NCBI GenBank assembly: GCA_964057225.1
Contig: OZ059900.1
Span: 20,041,638-20,105,637 of the forward strand
Length of the DNA: 64,000 nucleotides
Source: Auanema rhodensis
Taxonomy: Eukaryota > Nematoda > Chromadorea > Rhabditida > Rhabditidae
Direction of reading: 5' to 3'
Part shown: in pieces, positions 54,062-64,000 of the stretch
Position numbering within the stretch: the stretch's first letter is position 1
Layout: each line of letters opens with the position of its first letter
Notes under the pieces: model-generated
Told to the model about the DNA's origin: nothing
The model's database searches: none
Seen by the model: only the letters and a program-made list of their open reading frames with translations
Position numbers and translations under genes: made by a program

Positions 54062-56797
54062 CAACGTCTAGTTCCACTTTCACGACAAAAAAACAGGGGT
54101 TAGAAAATTAAGGAAATTAGCATATTCTGAGGGCACGCCCCTTATGGCTAATATTGATTAAATCGATTTTTGTTCATATGAGTCGTCAAATGCAACGAAT
54201 TTCAGCGTGTTACATACTAAAATGAAGCATTTTACATGCTGAACACTAGAAAAATACAAAAACACAGTATTTCCCATGAGAAATATTTTATTATGCTGGA
54301 AAACCAGTTTTTGGAAATTTCGCTGTAAACAAGGTTTTGACTTACGATTTAATGTGTTCAAACTCATGCAATGTCAATGAAACCTAGCTCAAAATTGTTC
54401 GTACAACGTCTAGTTCCACTTTCACGACAAAAAAACAGGGGTTAGAAAATTAAGGAAATTAGCATATTCTGAGGGCACGCCCCTTATGGCTAATATTGAT
54501 TAAATCGATTTTTGTTCATATGAGTCGTCAAATGCAACGAATTTCAGCGTCTTACATACTAAAATGAAGCATTTTACATGCTGAACACTAGAAAAATACA
54601 AAAACACAGTATTTCCCATGAGAAATATTTTATTATGCTGGAAAACCAGTTTTTGGAAATTTCGCTGTAAACAAGGTTTTGACTTACGATTTCATGTGTT
54701 CAAACTCATGCAATGTCAATGAAACCTAGCCCAAAATTGTTCGTACAACGTCTAGTTCCACTTTCACGACAAAAAAACAGGGGTTAGAAAATTAAGGAAA
54801 TTAGCATATTCTGAGGGCACGCCCCTTATGGCTAATATTGATTAAATCGATTTTTGTTCATATGAGTCGTCAAATGCAACGAATTTCTGCGTGTTACATA
54901 CTAAAATGAAGCATTTTACATGCTGAACACTAGAAAAATACAAAAACACAGTATTTCCCATGAGAAATATTTTATTAAGCTGGAAAACCAGTTTTTGGAA
55001 ATTTCGCTGTAAACAAGGTTTTGACTTACGATTTCATGTGTTCAAACTCATGCAATGTCAATGAAACCTAGCTCAAAATTGTTCGTACAACGTCTAGTTC
55101 CACTTTCACGACAAAAAAACAGGGGTTAGAAAATTAGGGAAATTAGCATATTCTGAGGGCACGCCCCTTATGGCTAATATTGATTAAATCGATTTTTGTT
55201 CATATGAGTCGTCAAATGCAACGAATTTCAGCGTGTTACATACTGAAATGAAGCATTTTACATGCTGAACACTAGAAAAATACAAAAACACAGTATTTCC
55301 CATGAGAAATATTTTATTATGCTGGAAAACCAGTTTTTGGAAATTTCGCTGTAAACAAGGTTTTGACTTACGATTTCATGTGTTCAAACTCATGAAATGT
55401 CAATGAAACTTAGCTCAAAAATGTTCGTACAACGTCTAGTTCCACTTTCACGACAAAAAAACAGGGGTTAGAAAATTAAGGAAATTAGCATATTCTGAGG
55501 GCACGCCCCTTATGGCTAATATTGATTAAATCGATTTTTGTTCATATGAGTCGTCAAATGCAACGAATTTCAGCGTGTTACATACTAAAATGAAGCATTT
55601 TACATGCTGAACACTAGAAAAATACAAAAACACAGTATTTCCCATGAGAAATATTTTATTATGCTGGAAAACCAGTTTTTGGAAATTTCGCTGTAAACAA
55701 GGTTTTGACTTACGATTTAATGTGTTCAAACTCATGCAATGTCAATGAAACCTAGCTCAAAATTGTTCGTACAACGTCTAGTTCCACTTTCACGACAAAA
55801 AAACAGGGGTTAGAAAATTAAGGAAATTAGCATATTCTGAGGGCACGCCCCTTATGGCTAATATTGATTAAATCGATTTTTGTTCATATGAGTCGTCAAA
55901 TGCAACGAATTTCAGCGTCTTACATACTAAAATGAAGCATTTTACATGCTGAACACTAGAAAAATACAAAAACACAGTATTTCCCATGAGAAATATTTTA
56001 TTATGCTGGAAAACCAGTTTTTGGAAATTTCGCTGTAAACAAGGTTTTGACTTACGATTTCATGTGTTCAAACTCATGCAATGTCAATGAAACCTAGCCC
56101 AAAATTGTTCGTACAACGTCTAGTTCCACTTTCACGACAAAAAAACAGGGGTTAGAAAATTAAGGAAATTAGCATATTCTGAGGGCACGCCCCTTATGGC
56201 TAATATTGATTAAATCGATTTTTGTTCATATGAGTCGTCAAATGCAACGAATTTCTGCGTGTTACATACTAAAATGAAGCATTTTACATGCTGAACACTA
56301 GAAAAATACAAAAACACAGTATTTCCCATGAGAAATATTTTATTAAGCTGGAAAACCAGTTTTTGGAAATTTCGCTGTAAACAAGGTTTTGACTTACGAT
56401 TTCATGTGTTCAAACTCATGCAATGTCAATGAAACCTAGCTCAAAATTGTTCGTACAACGTCTAGTTCCACTTTCACGACAAAAAAACAGGGGTTAGAAA
56501 ATTAGGGAAATTAGCATATTCTGAGGGCACGCCCCTTATGGCTAATATTGATTAAATCGATTTTTGTTCATATGAGTCGTCAAATGCAACGAATTTCAGC
56601 GTGTTACATACTGAAATGAAGCATTTTACATGCTGAACACTAGAAAAATACAAAAACACAGTATTTCCCATGAGAAATATTTTATTATGCTGGAAAACCA
56701 GTTTTTGGAAATTTCGCTGTAAACAAGGTTTTGACTTACGATTTCATGTGTTCAAACTCATGCAATGTCAATGAAACCTAGCTCAAAATTGTTCGTA
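54062..56797 (+). repeat. Higher-order repeat: 4-mer (1368 bp) x 2
   Basis: 54062-55429 and 55430-56797 repeat: (1) gatttaatgtg, (2) cagcgtcttac with ctagccc, (3) atttctgcg with taagctgg, (4) attaggg with tactgaaatg. The tail markers catgaaatg and cttagctcaaaaatg occur at the ends of the monomers starting at 53720 and 55088, but not at the end of the second unit. The true duplicated unit is therefore better framed from the tail of the 53720 monomer. Confidence 0.92.
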
Positions 56798-58165
56798 CAA
56801 CGTCTAGTTCCACTTTCACGACAAAAAAACAGGGGTTAGAAAATTAAGGAAATTAGCATATTCTGAGGGCACGCCCCTTATGGCTAATATTGATTAAATC
56901 GATTTTTGTTCATATGAGTCGTCAAATGCAACGAATTTCAGCGTGTTACATACTAAAATGAAGCATTTTACATGCTGAACACTAGAAAAATACAAAAACA
57001 CAGTATTTCCCATGAGAAATATTTTATTATGCTGGAAAACCAGTTTTTGGAAAATTCGCTGTAAACAAGGTTTTGACTTACGATTTCATGTGTTCAAACT
57101 CATGCAATGTCAATGAAACCTAGCTCAAAATTGTTCGTACAACGTCTAGTTCCACTTTCACGACAAAAAAACAGGGGTTAGAAAATTAAGGAAATTAGCA
57201 TATTCTGAGGGCACGCCCCTTATGGCTAATATTGATTAAATCGATTTTTGTTCATATGAGTCGTCAAATGCAACGAATTTCAGCGTGTTACATACTAAAA
57301 TGAAACATTTTACATGCTGAACACTAGAAAAATACAAAAGCACAGTATTTCCCATGAGAAATATTTTATTAAGCTGGAAAACCAGTTTTTGGAAATTTCG
57401 CTGTAAACAAGGTTTTGACTTACGATTTCATGTGTTCAAACTCATGCAATGTCAATGAAACCTAGCTCAAAATTGTTCGTACAACGTCTAGTTCCACTTT
57501 CACGACAAAAAAACAGGGGTTAGAAAATTAGGGAAATTAGCATATTCTGAGGGCACGCCCCTTATGGCTAATATTGATTAAATCGATTTTTGTTCATATG
57601 AGTCGTCAAATGCAACGAATTTCAGCGTGTTACATACTAAAATGAAACATTTTACATGCTGAACACTAGAAAAATACAAAAGCACAGTATTTCCCATGAG
57701 AAATATTTTATTAAGCTGGAAAACCAGTTTTTGGAAATTTCGCTGTAAACAAGGTTTTGACTTACGATTTCATGTGTTCAAACTCATGCAATGTCAATGA
57801 AACCTAGCTCAAAATTGTTCGTACAACGTCTAGTTCCACTTTCACGACAAAAAAACAGGGGTTAGAAAATTAGGGAAATTAGCATATTCTGAGGGCACGC
57901 CCCTTATGGCTAATATTGATTAAATCGATTTTTGGTCATATGAGTCGTCAAATGCAACGAATTTCAGCGTGTTACATACTAAAATGAAGCATTTTACATG
58001 CTGAACACTAGAAAAATACAAAAACACAGTATTTCCCATGAGAAATATTTTATTATGCTGGAAAACCAGTTTTTGGAAATTTCGCTGTAAACAAGGTTTT
58101 GACTTACGATTTCATGTGTTCAAACTCATGCAATGTCAATGAAACCTAGCTCAAAATTGTTCGTA

Positions 58166-59875
58166 CAACGTCTAGTTCCACTTTCACGACAAAAAAACAG
58201 GGGTTAGAAAATTAAGGAAATTAGCATATTCTGAGGGCACGCCCCTTATGGCTAATATTGATTAAATCGATTTTTGTTCATATGAGTCGTCAAATGCAAC
58301 GAATTTCAGCGTGTTACATACTAAAATGAAGCATTTTACATGCTGAACACTAGAAAAATACAAAAACACAGTATTTCCCATGAGAAATATTTTATTAAGC
58401 TGGAAAACCAGTTTTTGGAAATTTCGCTGTAAACAAGGTTTTGACTTACGATTTCATGTGTTCAAACTCATGCAATGTCAATGAAACCTAGCTCAAAATT
58501 GTTCGTACAACGTCTAGTTCCACTTTCACGACAGAAAAACAGGGGTTAGAAAATTAGGGAAATTAGCATATTCTGAGGGCACGCCCCTTATGGCTAATAT
58601 TGATTAAATCGATTTTTGTTCATATGAGTCGTCAAATGCAACGAATTTCAGCGTGTTACATACTAAAATGAAGCATTTTACATGCTGAACACTAGAAAAA
58701 TACAAAAACACAGTATTTCCCATGAGAAATATTTTATTATGCTGGAAAACCAGTTTTTGGAAATTTCGCTGTAAACAAGGTTTTGACTTACGATTTCATG
58801 TGTTCAAACTCATGCAATGTCAATGAAACCTAGCTCAAAATTGTTTGTACAACGTCTAGTTCCACTTTCACGACAAAAAAACAGGGGTTAGAAAATTAAG
58901 GAAATTAGCATATTCTGAGGGCACGCCCCTTATGGCTAATATTGATTAAATCGATTTTTGTTCATATGAGTCGTCAAATGCAACGAATTTCAGCGTGTTA
59001 CATACTAAAATGAAGCATTTTACATGCTGAACACTAGAAAAATACAAAAACACAGTATTTCCCATGAGAAATATTTTATTATGCTGGAAAACCAGTTTTT
59101 GGAAATTTCGCTGTAAACAAGGTTTTGACTTACGATTTCATGTGTTCAAACTCATGCAATGTCAATGAAACCTAGCTCAAAATTGTTCGTACAACGTCTA
59201 GTTCCACTTTCACGACAGAAAAACAGGGGTTAGAAAATTAGGGAAATTAGCATATTCTGAGGGCACGCCCCTTATGGCTAATATTGATTAAATCGATTTT
59301 TGTTCATATGAGTCGTCAAATGCAACGAATTTCAGCGTGTTACATACTAAAATGAAGCATTTTACATGCTGAACACTAGAAAAATACAAAAACACAGTAT
59401 TTCCCATGAGAAATATTTTATTATGCTGGAAAACCAGTTTTTGGAAATTTCGCTGTAAACAAGGTTTTGACTTACGATTTCATGTGTTCAAACTCATGCA
59501 ATGTCAATGAAACCTAGCTCAAAATTGTTCGTACAACGTCTAGTTCCACTTTCACGACAAAAAAACAGGGGTTAGAAAATTAAGGAAATTAGCATATTCT
59601 GAGGGCACGCCCCTTATGGCTAATATTGATTAAATCGATTTTTGTTCATATGAGTCGTCAAATGCAACGAATTTCAGCGTGTTACATACTAAAATGAAGC
59701 ATTTTACATGCTGAACACTAGAAAAATACAAAAACACAGTATTTCCCATGAGAAATATTTTATTATGCTGGAAAACCAGTTTTTGGAAATTTCGCTGTAA
59801 ACAAGGTTTTGACTTACGATTTCATGTGTTCAAACTCATGCAATGTCAATGAAACCTAGCTCAAAATTGTTCGTA
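58166..59875 (+). repeat. Block duplication, copy 2 (intact five monomers)
   Basis: Intact counterpart of 52179-53719, with markers taagctgg, then cgacagaaaa/attaggg plus tttgtac, consensus, cgacagaaaa/attaggg, consensus. The shared rare tttgtac and the same order support common descent. Confidence 0.85.
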
Positions 59876-60901
59876 CAACGTCTAGTTCCACTTTCACGAC
59901 AAAAAAACAGGGGTTAGAAAATTAAGGAAATTAGCATATTCTGAGGGCACGCCCCTTATGGCTAATATTGATTAAATCGATTTTTGTTCATATGAGTCGT
60001 CAAATGCAACGAATTTCAGCGTGTTACATACTAAAATGAAGCATTTTACATGCTGAACACTAGAAAAATACAAAAACACAGTATTTCCCATGAGAAATAT
60101 TTTATTAAGCTGGAAAACCAGTTTTTGGAAATTTCGCTGTAAACAAGGTTTTGACTTACGATTTCATGTGTTCAAACTCATGCAATGTCAATGAAACCTA
60201 GCTCAAAATTGTTCGTACAACGTCTAGTTCCACTTTCACGACAAAAAAACAGGGGTTAGAAAATTAGGGAAATTAGCATATTCTGAGGGCACGCCCCTTA
60301 TGGCTAATATTGATTAAATCGATTTTTGTTCATATGAGTCGTCAAATGCAACGAATTTCAGCGTGTTACATACTGAAATGAAGCATTTTACATGCTGAAC
60401 ACTAGAAAAATACAAAAACACAGTATTTCCCATGAGAAATATTTTATTATGCTGGAAAACCAGTTTTTGGAAATTTCGCTGTAAACAAGGTTTTGACTTA
60501 CGATTTCATGTGTTCAAACTCATGCAATGTCAATGAAACCTAGCTCAAAATTGTTCGTACAACGTCTAGTTCCACTTTCACGACAAAAAAACAGGGGTTA
60601 GAAAATTAAGGAAATTAGCATATTCTGAGGGCACGCCCCTTATGGCTAATATTGATTAAATCGATTTTTGTTCATATGAGTCGTCAAATGCAACGAATTT
60701 CAGCGTGTTACATACTAAAATGAAGCATTTTACATGCTGAACACTAGAAAAATACAAGAACACAGTATTTCCCATGAGAAATATTTTATTATGCTGGAAA
60801 ACCAGGTTTTGGAAAATTCGCTGTAAACAAGGTTTTGACTTACGATTTCATGTGTTCAAACTCATGCAATGTCAATGAAACCTAGCTCAAAATTGTTCGT
60901 A

Positions 60902-63637
60902 CAACGTCTAGTTCCACTTTCACGACAAAAAAACAGGGGTTAGAAAATTAAGGAAATTAGCATATTCTGAGGGCACGCCCCTTATGGCTAATATTGATTA
61001 AATCGATTTTTGTTCATATGAGCCGTCAAATGCAACGAATTTCAGCGTGTTACATACTAAAATGAAACATATTACATGCTGAACACTAGAAAAATACAAA
61101 AGCACAGTATTTCCCATGAGAAATATTTTATTAAGCTGGAAAACCAGTTTTTGGAAATTTCGCTGTAAACAAGGTTTTGACTTACGATTTCATGTGTTCA
61201 AACTCATGCAATGTCAATGAAACCTAGCTCAAAATTGTTCGTACAACGTCTAGTTCCACTTTCACGACAAAAAAACAGGGGTTAGAAAATTAGGGAAATT
61301 AGCATATTCTGAGGGCACGCCCCTTATGGCTAATATTGATTAAATCGATTTTTGGTCATATGAGTCGTCAAATGCAACGAATTTCAGCGTGTTACATACT
61401 AAAATGAAGCATTTTACATGCTGAACACTAGAAAAATACAAAAACACAGTATTTCCCATGAGAAATATTTTATTATGCTGGAAAACCAGTTTTTGGAAAT
61501 TTCGCTGTAAACAAGGTTTTGACTTACGATTTCATGTGTTCAAACTCATGCAATGTCAATGAAACTTAGCTCAAAATTGTTCGTACAACGTCTAGTTCCA
61601 CTTTCACGACAGAAAAACAGGGGTTAGAAAATTAAGGAAATTAGCATATTCTGAGGGCACGCCCCTTATGGCTAATATTGATTAAACCGATTTTTGTTCA
61701 TATGAGTCGTCAAATGCAACGAATTTCAGCGTGTTACATACTAAAATGAAGCATTTTACATGCTGAACACTAGAAAAATACAAAAACACAGTATTTCCCA
61801 TGAGAAATATTTTATTATGCTGGAAAACCAGTTTTTGGAAATTTCGCTGTAAACAAGGTTTTGACTTACGATTTCATGTGTTCAAACTCATGCAATGTCA
61901 ATGAAACCTAGCTCAAAATTGTTCGTACAACGTCTAGTTCCACTTTCACGACAAAAAAACAGGGGTTAGAAAATTAAGGAAATTAGCATATTCTGAGGGC
62001 ACGCCCCTTATGGCTAATATTGATTAAATCGATTTTTGTTCATATGAGTCGTCAAATGCAACGAATTTCAGCGTGTTACATACTAAAATGAAGCATTTTA
62101 CATGCTGAACACTAGAAAAATACAAAAACACAGTATTTCCCATGAGAAATATTTTATTATGCTGGAAAACCAGTTTTTGGAAATTTCGCTGTAAACAAGG
62201 TTTTGACTTACGATTTCATGTGTTCAAACTCATGCAATGTCAATGAAACCTAGCTCAAAATTGTTCGTACAACGTCTAGTTCCACTTTCACGACAAAAAA
62301 ACAGGGGGTAGAAAATTAGGGAAATTAGCATATTCTGAGGGCACGCCCCTTATGGCTAATATTGATTAAACCGATTTTTGTTCATATGAGTCGTCAAATG
62401 CAACGAATTTCAGCGTGTTACATACTAAAATGAAACATATTACATGCTGAACACTAGAAAAATACAAAAGCACAGTATTTCCCATGAGAAATATTTTATT
62501 AAGCTGGAAAACCAGTTTTTGGAAATTTCGCTGTAAACAAGGTTTTGACTTACGATTTCATGTGTTCAAACTCATGCAATGTCAATGAAACCTAGCTCAA
62601 AATTGTTCGTACAACGTCTAGTTCCACTTTCACGACAAAAAAACAGGGGTTAGAAAATTAGGGAAATTAGCATATTCTGAGGGCACGCCCCTTATGGCTA
62701 ATATTGATTAAATCGATTTTTGGTCATATGAGTCGTCAAATGCAACGAATTTCAGCGTGTTACATACTAAAATGAAGCATTTTACATGCTGAACACTAGA
62801 AAAATACAAAAACACAGTATTTCCCATGAGAAATATTTTATTATGCTGGAAAACCAGTTTTTGGAAATTTCGCTGTAAACAAGGTTTTGACTTACGATTT
62901 CATGTGTTCAAACTCATGCAATGTCAATGAAACTTAGCTCAAAATTGTTCGTACAACGTCTAGTTCCACTTTCACGACAGAAAAACAGGGGTTAGAAAAT
63001 TAAGGAAATTAGCATATTCTGAGGGCACGCCCCTTATGGCTAATATTGATTAAACCGATTTTTGTTCATATGAGTCGTCAAATGCAACGAATTTCAGCGT
63101 GTTACATACTAAAATGAAGCATTTTACATGCTGAACACTAGAAAAATACAAAAACACAGTATTTCCCATGAGAAATATTTTATTATGCTGGAAAACCAGT
63201 TTTTGGAAATTTCGCTGTAAACAAGGTTTTGACTTACGATTTCATGTGTTCAAACTCATGCAATGTCAATGAAACCTAGCTCAAAATTGTTCGTACAACG
63301 TCTAGTTCCACTTTCACGACAAAAAAACAGGGGTTAGAAAATTAAGGAAATTAGCATATTCTGAGGGCACGCCCCTTATGGCTAATATTGATTAAATCGA
63401 TTTTTGTTCATATGAGTCGTCAAATGCAACGAATTTCAGCGTGTTACATACTAAAATGAAGCATTTTACATGCTGAACACTAGAAAAATACAAAAACACA
63501 GTATTTCCCATGAGAAATATTTTATTATGCTGGAAAACCAGTTTTTGGAAATTTCGCTGTAAACAAGGTTTTGACTTACGATTTCATGTGTTCAAACTCA
63601 TGCAATGTCAATGAAACCTAGCTCAAAATTGTTCGTA
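60902..63637 (+). repeat. Higher-order repeat: 4-mer (1368 bp) x 2, third copy beginning
   Basis: 60902-62269 and 62270-63637 repeat: (1) gaaacatatt with aaaagcacag and taagctgg, (2) attaggg with tttttggtc and cttagctc, (3) cgacagaaaa with aaaccgat, (4) consensus. The front half of the first monomer differs: the second copy has gggggtag and aaaccgat, as does the monomer at 63638 that begins a further unit. So a conversion or exchange point lies within the first monomer. Confidence 0.85.
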
Positions 63638-63979
63638 CAACGTCTAGTTCCACTTTCACGACAAAAAAACAGGGGGTAGAAAATTAGGGAAATTAGCATA
63701 TTCTGAGGGCACGCCCCTTATGGCTAATATTGATTAAACCGATTTTTGTTCATATGAGTCGTCAAATGCAACGAATTTCAGCGTGTTACATACTAAAATG
63801 AAGCATTTTACATGCTGAACACTAGAAAAATACAAAAACACAGTATTTCCCATGAGAAATATTTTATTAAGCTGGAAAACCAGTTTTTGGAAATTTCGCT
63901 GTAAACAAGGTTTTGACTTACGATTTCATGTGTTCAAACTCATGCAATGTCAATGAAACCTAGCTCAAAATTGTTCGTA

Positions 63980-64000
63980 CAACGTCTAGTTCCACTTTCA
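63980..64000 (+). repeat. Partial monomer at right edge
   Basis: The first 21 bases of the next monomer, in register with the array, are cut by the end of the window. The array therefore continues to the right. Confidence 0.97.

Larger units (their letters stand above)
46707..63979 (+). repeat. Array zone F: homogeneous near-consensus monomers, taagctgg subtype on the right
   Basis: Monomers 138-188. The left part is the most homogeneous stretch in the window. From 49785 onward the variant ttattaagctgg (phase 233 A) recurs. Cgacagaaaa plus attaggg (phases 27 G and 50 G) marks monomers at 50127, 52521, 53205, 53720, 58508 and 59192. Other local markers are tactgaaatg, tttttggtc and aaaagcacag. 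The zone contains the longest clean HOR (a 7-mer), two 4-mer HORs and the half-length monomer at 53547. Confidence 0.88.
1..64000 (+). repeat. Tandem satellite DNA array, 342-bp monomer, ~188 copies
   Basis: The window consists entirely of head-to-tail copies of one 342-bp unit. Monomer starts occur at 1, 343, 685, 1027 and so on, and the phase stays in register to 63980 once a handful of small indels and two large deletions are counted. All copies lie in one orientation and no foreign sequence interrupts them. The unit has about 34% G+C and stop codons in every frame. Adjacent copies typically differ at a few diagnostic sites. Long homogeneous arrays with such a unit are typical of eukaryotic centromeric or pericentromeric heterochromatin; that location is inference. 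I do not recognise the family and cannot name the organism. The array extends beyond both window edges. Confidence 0.99.

Noticed and set aside
1-64000. CRISPR array
   Set aside because: The period is 342 bp, the whole unit is repeated with no unique spacers between short repeats, and the sequence looks eukaryotic.
1-64000. Human or primate alpha satellite
   Set aside because: The unit is twice 171 bp, but the sequence is not alpha satellite, and no proper CENP-B box is present.
1-64000. Transposon-derived array (terminal repeats, target-site duplications)
   Set aside because: No terminal inverted repeats, target-site duplications or coding remnants are visible at monomer or zone boundaries.

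Overview
The whole 64-kb window is one uninterrupted satellite DNA array. A monomer of 342 bp, all copies in the same orientation, runs from the first base to the last. I count 188 monomers plus a 21-base partial at the right edge. I checked this count by following the monomer start (the sequence caac[a/g]tctag) from 1 to 63980: 188 x 342 minus the summed indels (317 bp) gives exactly 63,979 bp. There is no unique sequence, transposon insertion, inversion, protein-coding gene, RNA gene or CRISPR array. The monomer is AT-rich (115 G+C in the first 342 bases, about 34%). Neighbouring monomers usually differ at only a few positions.

This is eukaryotic constitutive heterochromatin, most likely a centromeric or pericentromeric (possibly subtelomeric) satellite. 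Nothing in the sequence names the species. The monomer is not human alpha satellite by sequence, although 342 is exactly 2 x 171 and there is weak internal evidence of an ancient half-monomer duplication. I do not recognise the family.

Layout. The array is zoned by diagnostic variants, given here as phase within the monomer, with phase 1 = the c of caac. Zone A (1-6156) carries the phase-5 G-to-A variant and the phase-36 C variant. Zone B (6157-9918) is rich in the linked phase-38 T and phase-66 G variants. Zone C (9919-22904) is near-consensus with poly-A length changes and several mosaic duplications. Zone D (22905-33164) interleaves a 'ccgttt' type (phase 79-80) with a 'tcggc' type (phase 125). 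Zone E (33165-46706) keeps 'ccgttt' but loses 'tcggc'. Zone F (46707-63979) returns to near-consensus and gains the phase-233 A variant ('taagctgg') from 49785 onward.

Superimposed on this are local higher-order repeats (HORs): 2-mer (684 bp), 3-mer (1026/1028 bp), 4-mer (1368 bp), 5-mer (1710 bp) and 7-mer (2394 bp) units, usually only two or three copies each. Longer-range block duplications lie 6 to 10 kb apart. Four monomers carry notable deletions (132, 169, 12 and 4 bp). The pattern is that of ongoing unequal exchange and gene conversion in a satellite with no single dominant HOR. No genes work together here; if there is function, it is structural or chromatin-level and is not shown by the sequence. 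All comparisons were made by eye, so single-base counts of difference are approximate.
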